DNA from: Treponema sp.
GTDB taxonomy: Bacteria > Spirochaetota > Spirochaetia > Treponematales > Treponemataceae
Reading direction: 5' to 3'
Length of the DNA: 8,588 nucleotides
Assembly: GCA_016296655.1 (NCBI GenBank)
Contig: JAEDIW010000069.1
Location: 1 to 8,588, forward strand
In this document: positions 1 through 5,112 of the stretch, in pieces
How positions within the stretch are numbered: the stretch's first letter is position 1
How the letters are laid out: every line of letters begins with the position of its first letter
Notes under the pieces: model-generated
What the model was told of the DNA's origin: nothing
The model's input: only the letters and a program-made list of their open reading frames with translations
Databases searched by the model: none
Translations under genes and position numbers: made by a program

Positions 1-64
1 TCAAAACTTTTTCAGATTACGGTTAATTTAGAAAACTCGAATTTCGGGCTAGTTATCGCAGTAA

Positions 65-186
65 CTGTATACAAATATATACAGTTGTTAAACTTAACCT
101 AATTTTTTTCTTTTACTGTATGAAAAAGTATACTATAATTTAAACATTTAAATAAGCATAAAATGATTGTATACAAAAATATACAG
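65..186. promoter_or_regulatory. Array of three phased inverted repeats (operator/UAS-like)
   Basis: Three related dyads start at 65, 116 and 167, exactly 51 bp apart. Copy 1 (65-84) is CTGTATA-N6-TATACAG and its symmetry extends to 9-bp arms at 63-86. Copy 3 (167-186) differs from copy 1 at two of 20 positions and keeps 6-bp arms, TGTATA/TATACA. Copy 2 (116-135) is degenerate, with about 14 of 20 positions matching. Copy 2 lies inside a sigma-70-like promoter (112-139), and the array is about 140-260 bp upstream of a sigma-54-like promoter. It could therefore be an operator set or an enhancer for a sigma-54 activator. The protein that binds is unknown. Confidence 0.6.
112..139 (+). promoter_or_regulatory. 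Candidate sigma-70 promoter upstream of the sigma-factor gene
   Basis: A perfect -10 hexamer TATAAT (134-139) lies 16 bp after a moderate -35 TTTACT (112-117; four of six consensus bases). Transcription would start near 146 and leave a leader of about 240 nt before the sigma gene. The degenerate dyad at 116-135 fills the space between the two hexamers, and the two better dyads flank the promoter. The background is very AT-rich, so chance matches to TATAAT are possible. Confidence 0.45.
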
Positions 187-326
187 TGTTATTTATTTTT
201 CGGGTAAATTGTTTTTTCAGACGTAATAAAGGTGTAAAATTATTTTTATTTCTATTTTGTTGTTTTATAAAGAAATATTTGTGATTTTTTACAACTGCTT
301 TTGAGTTTTTATGAAATTGTGAAAAC

Positions 327-343
327 TTGGCATAGTTCTTGCT
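327..343 (+). promoter_or_regulatory. Candidate sigma-54 (-24/-12) promoter
   Basis: The sequence TTGGCATAGTTCTTGCT matches the sigma-54 pattern TTGGCAC-N-TTGCW. It has the invariant GG (329-330) and GC (341-342) with the first G of each 12 bp apart, the CA after GG, and TTGCT at -12. No sigma-70 pair with acceptable spacing overlaps it: TTGGCA to TATTAA at 346 leaves only 13 bp. Transcription would begin near 354, giving a leader of about 30 nt that contains the ribosome site GGGGG (374-378). Sigma-54 is known in treponemes, but its presence in this organism is assumed. Confidence 0.6.
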
Positions 344-382
344 AATATTAAAGCGAATTGATTTTATAAATTCGGGGGAATT

Positions 383-1213
383 ATGGAAAATACAAGTTAT
401 CATAGATATGTAAATGAAATCAGACGGTATGGCCTTTTGTCAGCAGAAGAAGAGCGCGTACTTGCATCTCAAATTCAAAAAGGTGACAAAGATGCCCGTC
501 TTAAGCTTGTAAAAAGCAATTTGCGTCTGGTTGCCTGTCTTGCCAAAAAATATGCTTCTTCCCGAATTTCAATCATGGATTTAATTCAGGAAGGAAATCT
601 GGGGCTTATGACCGCAGCTACAAAATATACATGCGATTTTAACACACGGTTTTCAACTTATGCGTATGCATGGATTCTTCAGTATATTCTGCGCTACATA
701 AGAAATAAAACCGATTCAATTGCCCTTCCTCATAGAAAAGAAGAACAGATTCGTGCATTGCGCGCAGCTCGCACTTACCTTGAACAGAAAAACGGACGGC
801 AGCCTACGCTTGAAGAACTTGCCTGCTATATCAGCCTTCCTGTAGAAAAGATTAGGGTTCTGTTTAGGTATGAGCAGCCTGTATGCAGCCTTGATTCTGA
901 ATGCAATGAAGATGGTGACGGAACAATTGTAGATATGATTTCCGATGATACTTATCAGCCAGAAGAAATTTACTTGCGCAAAGAAAAACAGGCCTGTGTT
1001 CGTGAAATGGTTTCAAAACTTCCTGAGCGTGAACGAAATATTATATATAGAAGATATAATTTTGACGGTTCCAGCGAATCTCAGACATTGCGCGAGTTGA
1101 GCAAAGTTATGGGAGTTTCTTCTGAAACTGTAAGGCAGATAGAACTGCGCGCCGTCAAAAAACTCCGTGCATTTGTTGAATCTTCGGAAATCAAAGAAGT
1201 GTATAATGCATAA
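383..1213 (+). CDS. RNA polymerase sigma factor, sigma-70 family, short group-2 (RpoS-like) type
   Basis: This 276-aa protein directs RNA polymerase core to promoters. Region 1.2 lies near residues 7-33. Region 2 spans about 34-110, with the core-binding stretch DLIQEGNLGLMTAATKY at 66-82 and the 2.3/2.4 helix from Phe90 to Arg104. Region 3 is about 118-195. Region 4 is about 205-268, with its helix-turn-helix near 235-255 ending in VRQIE. There is no region 1.1, so it is not a typical full-length primary sigma; size and layout resemble Borrelia RpoS. In the melting/-10 helix the usual YATWWIRQ reads YAYAWILQ, so one wedge tryptophan is Ala96 and the usual Arg is Leu99. The start is set by GGGGG at 374-378, five bases before ATG. 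A sigma-54-like promoter lies directly upstream. The family assignment is certain; the RpoS-like role is an inference. A general annotation pipeline would probably call it RpoD/SigA. Confidence 0.93.
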   Translation: MENTSYHRYVNEIRRYGLLSAEEERVLASQIQKGDKDARLKLVKSNLRLVACLAKKYASSRISIMDLIQEGNLGLMTAATKYTCDFNTRFSTYAYAWILQYILRYIRNKTDSIALPHRKEEQIRALRAARTYLEQKNGRQPTLEELACYISLPVEKIRVLFRYEQPVCSLDSECNEDGDGTIVDMISDDTYQPEEIYLRKEKQACVREMVSKLPERERNIIYRRYNFDGSSESQTLRELSKVMGVSSETVRQIELRAVKKLRAFVESSEIKEVYNA

Positions 1214-1219
1214 GTTTTC

Positions 1220-1248
1220 TAGACAGCATTTGCAAAAAAGCATACAAT
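1220..1248 (+). promoter_or_regulatory. Candidate sigma-70 promoter for the deacetylase-tsaD genes
   Basis: TAGACA (1220-1225) and TACAAT (1243-1248) each match five of six consensus bases and are separated by the ideal 17 bp. The promoter begins seven bases after the sigma-gene stop codon, so the deacetylase and tsaD can be expressed independently of the sigma gene. The leader would be about 120 nt. Confidence 0.55.
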
Positions 1249-1334
1249 ACAGCCTGTAAACATCAGATTTAGAAAGTTGTCTGAGAAAGTTTTATAAGGA
1301 CTTTTTCAAAAATATATTCTTATGCTGCTGTTTT

Positions 1335-1366
1335 ACTGGCTTGATGTATGAAAATGCCAGTCTTTT
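1335..1366 (+). other. Hairpin with T-run just before the deacetylase start
   Basis: ACTGGC (1335-1340) can pair with GCCAGT (1356-1361) across a 15-nt loop and is followed by CTTTTT. It lies only about ten bases before the ATG at 1376, in a leader with no visible Shine-Dalgarno sequence. It could be a weak terminator for the sigma gene, or a leader structure affecting expression of the next gene. The six-bp stem and large loop make either reading uncertain. Confidence 0.3.
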
Positions 1367-1375
1367 TGAAAAATT

Positions 1376-2632
1376 ATGCCTAAAAAGAAAAAAAAGAGAT
1401 TCTTCAAAAAAGCAAAGGTAAAGATTTCAACTCCCCAGCTTGTGATGCTCACCGCAATAATTGCGTCTTTGAGCATCTTAATGCTGTTTTTCAGCATCCT
1501 TTTTCCAGGAAAAAAAACATCTGTAGCCTCGAAAAATGCAGAATCTGTTCCCAACGCAGTTGAAAAACAGATTCCATCAGAAACAGTTTCATCTGTCGCT
1601 GTTGAAAATAAAACTGGCAGAAATCAGGTCATGCCGGAAAATAAAGGAAAACCTGTGCCTGCAAAAACTGTGAAACCGTCAGAATCAGAAAATACAGCAG
1701 CTTCAAAAAAAACTGCCCCTGAAAAATCGGAAAATGCGCAAAAAGTTCCTTCAATAGCAAAAAAAACTTCTGGCAGCCAGCCACCTTTGGAAAAAAAACA
1801 TCCATCTCCTTCTGCAGCTGTGCAGAAAAATGTAAATTCTTCGGAAAGTCAGAAAAATCCGCCTGCTGTGCAAAAAACAGACAGAAAAACCTCTCAGCCA
1901 GAAAATTCTCAAAATGTGGGGAAAAAATCTTCTGTTTATCAGCTGGTTCCGCAGGCTGCAAACAATGCGCTTCTGGTTTTTGTTTTTGATGACGGCGGAC
2001 AGAATATTTTTCAGTTGAAAAAATACCTTGAACTGCCTTTCCCTGTGACAGTAGCTGTACTGCCATGTCTTGCCCATTCTGAAGAAAGTGCATCACTTGT
2101 CCGAAATTCCAGACATGAACTTTTTTTGCATCAGCCAATGCAGGCAAAAAATCTGTCTGTAAATCCAGGTCCTGGCGCTATTCTGCCGCAAATGACATTT
2201 CAGCAAATCAGGCAAATTATTGCAGAAAATATCAATCAGATAGGTCCTGTTGCAGGCTTTAACAATCATGAAGGTTCACTTATTCTGGAAAATCCTGTAC
2301 TCGTAGAAGCTTTCCTTGAAGAAGCTGCTGCACAAAAAATTTATTTCCTTGATTCAAAAACTTCAGCAGCTTCGGTTGCAAAATCAGTTGCACTTGAAAT
2401 GGGAATAAGCATTTACAGCCGCGACATTTTTTTGGATAATATAAAAACTCGCGAAAATGTTGTTTCAGAACTTTTAAAAGGTCTTGAAATTGCAAATAAA
2501 AAAGGGCAGTGCATTATGATAGGTCATGTGTGGTCTGCCGATTTAATTCCTGCAATTTTAACGGAATTTTATCCTGTTTTGCTTGAAAAAGGGTACAGGT
2601 TTTCCGTTGTTTCGCAGGCAAAATTTGACTAG
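1376..2632 (+). CDS. Membrane-anchored divergent polysaccharide deacetylase (YibQ/DUF610 family)
   Basis: The 418-aa protein has a very basic N-terminus (MPKKKKKRFF), one membrane segment at about 20-44, a long Lys/Ser/Pro/Ala low-complexity linker (about 45-190), and a C-terminal domain of the divergent polysaccharide deacetylase family (about 197-415). Visible family motifs are the Asp-Asp pair (205-206), HQPM (252-255), NNHEGS (296-301; the usual form is NNHMGS), DSKTS (326-330), RDIFLD (349-354) and IGH (382-384). The topology implies a catalytic domain outside the cytoplasmic membrane, tethered by a flexible spacer, probably acting on cell-envelope glycans. The reaction has not been shown for most members, so the substrate is unknown. 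No Shine-Dalgarno is seen before ATG 1376, but this start is needed to supply the positive-inside end of the anchor. It lies 30 bp before tsaD, probably in one operon. Confidence 0.85.
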   Translation: MPKKKKKRFFKKAKVKISTPQLVMLTAIIASLSILMLFFSILFPGKKTSVASKNAESVPNAVEKQIPSETVSSVAVENKTGRNQVMPENKGKPVPAKTVKPSESENTAASKKTAPEKSENAQKVPSIAKKTSGSQPPLEKKHPSPSAAVQKNVNSSESQKNPPAVQKTDRKTSQPENSQNVGKKSSVYQLVPQAANNALLVFVFDDGGQNIFQLKKYLELPFPVTVAVLPCLAHSEESASLVRNSRHELFLHQPMQAKNLSVNPGPGAILPQMTFQQIRQIIAENINQIGPVAGFNNHEGSLILENPVLVEAFLEEAAAQKIYFLDSKTSAASVAKSVALEMGISIYSRDIFLDNIKTRENVVSELLKGLEIANKKGQCIMIGHVWSADLIPAILTEFYPVLLEKGYRFSVVSQAKFD

Positions 2633-2662
2633 CATTTACAAGCCGATACGGAGGCATTTAAT

Positions 2663-3679
2663 ATGAAGATTTTGGGCATTGAATCATCGTGCGATGAAAC
2701 TGCAGCTGCAATTGTTGAAGACGGACACAGAATTATCAGCAATGTCGTAGCAACTCAGATTCCTTTTCATCAAATTTACAAAGGCGTTGTGCCGGAAATT
2801 GCCAGTCGCAAACATGCCGAATGGATTCTGCCAGTTGTCCGCCAGGCTTTAGCTGAAGCAAATATGACACTTGCAGATGTTGATGCGGTTGCTGCAACAA
2901 ATCGGCCTGGACTTATGGGTTCTCTCCTGATAGGGCTTACTTTTGGAAAAACTCTTGCATGGACAGCAGGTAAACCTTTTATTGCAATAAACCACATGCT
3001 CGGACATTTGTATGCTGCCCATCTTGAACAGAAAATCGAATATCCTTATATTGGTCTTTTGGTTTCTGGCGGACATACAATAATCTGCAAAGTCAACGGC
3101 TTTGATGATCTTGAAATTCTTGGCACCACAGTTGACGATTCTGTTGGAGAGGCCTTTGACAAAGTTTCAAAATTTTATGGACTTGGCTATCCTGGCGGCG
3201 TTATAATCGACCAGCTTGCCAGAAATGGAAATGCAAAAGCTGCCCATTTTCCAGTTCCCAAACTCGATGATGAAGAACACCGATATGATGTTTCTTTCAG
3301 CGGATTAAAAACTGCCGTAATTCATCAGCGCGACATATTTTGGAATGATAAATTTGAAAAAACTAACGAAAATATGTGTGCAGCTTTCCAGGAAACTGCC
3401 TGTCGCACAATTACTTCACGTCTGTTCCGTGCAGTCGACGATACCGGATTAAAAACCGTTGTTGCCGGCGGAGGCGTCGCTGCAAATTCCAGACTTCGGG
3501 AACTTCTTGCAGAACGCAAGGATATAAATTGCATTTTTCCGCCGCTAAAACTGTGCGGAGACAACGGAGCTATGATTGCAGGCGTTGCCTGGCATTTTTT
3601 ACAACGGGGAGACCGCAGTGCCTGGAATACAACTGCAAGCGCAAGAATTCCTCAGTTCAAGCGCGGGTTAAAACGTTAG
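2663..3679 (+). CDS. tsaD: tRNA N6-adenosine threonylcarbamoyltransferase TsaD
   Basis: TsaD transfers the threonylcarbamoyl group from TC-AMP to A37 of ANN-decoding tRNAs, working in the cytoplasm with TsaB and TsaE. The 338-aa length is normal. Seen directly are the N-terminal IESSCDETAAAIV (6-18), the metal-binding His111 and His115 in NHMLGHLYA, SGGHT (135-139), the SFSGLKTAV stretch (211-219), AGGGVAANSRLR (268-279) and the metal-ligand Asp300 in GDNGAMIA. All expected active-site residues are present. The start is supported by GGAGG at 2650-2654, eight bases before ATG. It follows the deacetylase by 30 bp and precedes the metalloregulator by 47 bp. TsaB and TsaE are not in the window. 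Confidence 0.98.
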   Translation: MKILGIESSCDETAAAIVEDGHRIISNVVATQIPFHQIYKGVVPEIASRKHAEWILPVVRQALAEANMTLADVDAVAATNRPGLMGSLLIGLTFGKTLAWTAGKPFIAINHMLGHLYAAHLEQKIEYPYIGLLVSGGHTIICKVNGFDDLEILGTTVDDSVGEAFDKVSKFYGLGYPGGVIIDQLARNGNAKAAHFPVPKLDDEEHRYDVSFSGLKTAVIHQRDIFWNDKFEKTNENMCAAFQETACRTITSRLFRAVDDTGLKTVVAGGGVAANSRLRELLAERKDINCIFPPLKLCGDNGAMIAGVAWHFLQRGDRSAWNTTASARIPQFKRGLKR

Positions 3680-3686
3680 GCAGATT

Positions 3687-3715
3687 TTGCCACAATTTGC
3701 AGAATCATATATAAT
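3687..3715 (+). promoter_or_regulatory. Candidate sigma-70 promoter for the metalloregulator, overlapping its ribosome site
   Basis: TTGCCA (3687-3692) and a perfect TATAAT (3710-3715) are separated by exactly 17 bp. The -10 hexamer ends one base before the GGAG (3717-3720) that serves the ATG at 3727. A transcript from this promoter would start near 3722 and lose that ribosome site, giving a nearly leaderless mRNA. Read-through from tsaD would keep it. Confidence 0.5.
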
Positions 3716-3726
3716 TGGAGTTTAAA

Positions 3727-4092
3727 ATGTACGAATCAAGAGAAGATTATCTGGAAGCAATTCTCATATTGAAAGAAAAAAACGGCTTTGCACGGTCTGT
3801 TGATATAGCAAACCACCTGGGAGTTTCCAAACCTAGCGTAAGTCGGGCTATGGATGTGCTTTCATCGGGAGGTTTTATCACATTCGGAATTGGCAATACA
3901 ATAAATTTTACTCAAGCAGGCGAAGAAAAAGCCCGTGAAATATATTCCCGCCACCGTCTGCTTACAGATTTTTTTGAAAAAATTGCAGGAGTTCCACGTT
4001 CCCAAGCAGAAGAAAATGCCTGTCGTGTAGAACATGCAATCGATGAAGATATTGTAGCCGGCATCAGAAACTGGCTTGAAAAAAATAAATGA
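3727..4092 (+). CDS. DtxR/MntR-family metal-dependent transcriptional regulator (short form)
   Basis: This 121-aa protein has an N-terminal winged helix (about 5-62; recognition region VSKPSVSRAMDVL, 33-45) and a helical metal-binding/dimerisation domain (about 63-121). It has no SH3-like third domain and is about 20 residues shorter than Bacillus MntR (142 aa). Aligned by motif to MntR ligands Asp8, Glu11, His77, Glu99, Glu102 and His103, it has Asp7, Glu10, His76, Cys99, Glu102 and His103. Cys at that position is the DtxR/IdeR (iron) choice, while Asp7 is MntR-like, so the site is hybrid. It would act as a metal-loaded repressor, probably of the neighbouring Feo, flavodoxin and DUF3793 genes and likely for Fe(II); metal and targets are inferred. 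I chose ATG 3727, six bases after GGAG (3717-3720). An in-frame TTG at 3715 is rejected because it overlaps that ribosome site. Confidence 0.9.
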   Translation: MYESREDYLEAILILKEKNGFARSVDIANHLGVSKPSVSRAMDVLSSGGFITFGIGNTINFTQAGEEKAREIYSRHRLLTDFFEKIAGVPRSQAEENACRVEHAIDEDIVAGIRNWLEKNK

Positions 4093-4103
4093 TTTTCTTT
4101 TTC

Positions 4104-4205
4104 AGGACGTAATCCGGCCAATCGGGGTTCCCTAACGGTCACTCTCCTCACTACGCAGATTCCTGCTCCGTTGCGGTGAGCAAGCCCCTAATGTCCGGCG
4201 TAGTT
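4104..4205. repeat. G+C-rich palindromic non-coding element (possible dispersed repeat or structured RNA)
   Basis: Positions 4111-4200 are about 60% G+C, sharply above the flanks, and no convincing coding frame crosses them. Complementary segments include ACG/CGT (4107-4109, 4199-4201), CCGG/CCGG (4114-4117, 4195-4198), GGGG/CCCC (4124-4127, 4185-4188), AACGG/CCGTT (4134-4138, 4168-4172), CTCAC/GTGAG (4147-4151, 4176-4180) and GCAG/CTGC (4155-4158, 4163-4166). The AACGG and CTCAC pairings cross, so they would form a pseudoknot or alternative folds. The element follows the regulator stop codon by about 12 bases and has no T-run like a simple terminator. Only one copy is in the window, so calling it a repeat is an inference from composition and symmetry. 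Confidence 0.45.
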
Positions 4206-4273
4206 TTCTCTCTTCAAAAATCCGCCCAAATTGCAAAATTTTCAAAATTGACATTTCAAAAACAATATTAGAA

Positions 4274-4327
4274 TTAGCTAAGAAAAGTTAGTTATTGACA
4301 ACTTGTAAAAGTTAGCATATATTAACT
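4274..4327. promoter_or_regulatory. Candidate DtxR-type operator repeats over the DUF3793 promoter
   Basis: TTAGCTAA (4274-4281) is a perfect 8-bp palindrome. AAAAGTTAG occurs twice (4283-4291 and 4307-4315), bracketing the -35 hexamer. AGTTA (4310-4314) and TAACT (4323-4327) form a dyad across the -10. These TTAG/CTAA units resemble DtxR/IdeR half-sites, but the spacing is not the classical 19-bp box. Regulation by the adjacent metalloregulator is plausible, not shown. Confidence 0.4.
4295..4323 (+). promoter_or_regulatory. Strong sigma-70 promoter for the DUF3793 gene
   Basis: A perfect -35 TTGACA (4295-4300) and TATATT (4318-4323) are separated by 17 bp. Transcription would start near 4330, leaving a short leader of about 29 nt with GGAGG at 4348-4352. 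A second TTGACA at 4248-4253 lacks a well-spaced -10. Confidence 0.75.
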
Positions 4328-4358
4328 GTATAAGACAGGAAAAATACGGAGGAATCAA

Positions 4359-4928
4359 ATGTCGCTTGAACAACTTGTAATTTGCCATTGTGCACCAGTT
4401 TTGCGAGGAATGAAGGTTTCCAATTTACTAAGCTGTTCCTACGAAGAATATCCATTTCTGGAAAAAGAAATGGAAGTTTTTTCAAGCCGTATGAGGCCTT
4501 TTGGACTTGAATGCAGCATTCTCTGCAGATGCAAAAGGTTTGCGCTTGTTCTTGTTTACGACCTGAAAAAATTAGACATCCAGCTGACAAGCTTGGAAAA
4601 CTCAGAATATCTTGCAGCTTCTGGTTATTCAGCTGGTTCTCTCCAAAGCATGCTTGTGCAGCTTTCCAGGCGTCTTTCTTCATGCAGTGGCTTTCCGCAT
4701 GAAATTGGTGTGTTTTTAGGCTATCCACTGGCAGATGTTGTAGGCTTTACAGAAAACTGCGGAAAGAATTTTAAATATTCCGGGTACTGGAAAGTTTATG
4801 GCGACCTGGAAACCGCAAAAGCCATGTTCAGAAGCTATGATTTGTGCAGAAAAGAATGTACTCTTCTGGCAATGAACGGTGGAACTTTGGAAGAGATAAT
4901 CGCCTGTTCAGAAAAAAAATCTGCATAG
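4359..4928 (+). CDS. DUF3793 family protein
   Basis: This 189-aa soluble protein has no signal peptide or membrane segment. It carries the hallmarks of DUF3793: an N-terminal CAPVLRGMKVSNLLSC stretch (11-26), the conserved FPHEIGVFLGYPLADV block (112-127) and GYWKVY (142-147). Its function is unknown. It has eleven cysteines (9, 11, 26, 52, 56, 58, 109, 134, 163, 167 and 183), including CHC and CRC pairs, which could suit metal or Fe-S contact, though not all are expected to be conserved. In anaerobes members of this family often sit beside flavodoxin and Feo genes, as here, so a role in iron limitation or iron delivery is an inference from context. The start is supported by GGAGG six bases upstream of ATG and by a strong promoter with possible DtxR-type sites. 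Confidence 0.88.
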   Translation: MSLEQLVICHCAPVLRGMKVSNLLSCSYEEYPFLEKEMEVFSSRMRPFGLECSILCRCKRFALVLVYDLKKLDIQLTSLENSEYLAASGYSAGSLQSMLVQLSRRLSSCSGFPHEIGVFLGYPLADVVGFTENCGKNFKYSGYWKVYGDLETAKAMFRSYDLCRKECTLLAMNGGTLEEIIACSEKKSA

Positions 4929-4998
4929 GCTTTAAAATGAAAAGAATTCAGGCTTCAGTTGCAGATTTTTTAATCTGGCTAAGTCTGCTGGTTCTCAG

Positions 4999-5019
4999 GT
5001 TTGCGTTGCAAACTTTTTT
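4999..5019 (+). terminator. Rho-independent terminator after DUF3793
   Basis: GTTTGC (4999-5004) and GCAAAC (5008-5013) form a perfect 6-bp stem with a GTT loop, followed directly by six T residues (5014-5019). It lies 70 nt after the DUF3793 stop. The short stem suggests partial termination, so some read-through into flavodoxin is possible. The same dyad lies just before TATAAA (5019-5024), so an operator role is an alternative. Confidence 0.55.
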
Positions 5020-5040
5020 ATAAAATAAAAATGTGCTGAA

Positions 5041-5098
5041 AAGCCAGCTCTGAAGCTTCTGGCCGGAAAAGTTCCGGCCTGCTTCTTCACTGGTTTTT
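5041..5098 (+). promoter_or_regulatory. Long hairpin with T-run in the flavodoxin leader (attenuator or second terminator)
   Basis: Nested complementary segments pair as AAGCCAG/CTGGTTT (5041-5047 with 5090-5096, one G-T), GAAGC/GCTTC (5052-5056 with 5081-5085) and GGCCGGAA/TTCCGGCC (5061-5068 with 5072-5079, loop AAG). A TTTTT run (5094-5098) closes it. The structure ends just before the ribosome site GGGAG (5102-5106) of the flavodoxin gene. It may be a second terminator in tandem with 4999-5019, or a leader attenuator. No known riboswitch class is recognised. Confidence 0.5.
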
Positions 5099-5112
5099 CA
5101 CGGGAGCAAAAA

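Noticed and set aside
65..217. Possible short CRISPR array from the 51-bp period
   Set aside because: Only the ~20-bp dyads are related, the middle copy is poorly conserved, and the units are too few and too degenerate. Phased protein-binding sites fit better.
140..403. Minus-strand open frame of 87 codons over the sigma-gene upstream region
   Set aside because: Its Lys/Asn/Phe-rich composition is what AT-rich DNA gives by chance, it overlaps the operator array and sigma-54 site, and it resembles no known family.
1379..1399. A-AAA-AAG slippery heptamer in the deacetylase N-terminus, possible programmed frameshift or phase variation
   Set aside because: The run simply encodes the Lys cluster of a positive-inside membrane anchor. 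No downstream stimulator or alternative product is evident.
3376..3714. 112-codon frame overlapping the tsaD 3' end
   Set aside because: It is a shadow of the conserved tsaD reading frame with Cys/Arg-rich sequence of no family resemblance.
3715..3726. TTG start for the metalloregulator, adding four residues
   Set aside because: The TTG overlaps the GGAG ribosome site used by ATG 3727, and the ATG places the metal ligands at the positions expected for the MntR family.
5041..5112. FMN riboswitch before flavodoxin
   Set aside because: The structure is a single long hairpin, not the multi-helix FMN aptamer, and none of the conserved aptamer segments is recognised.
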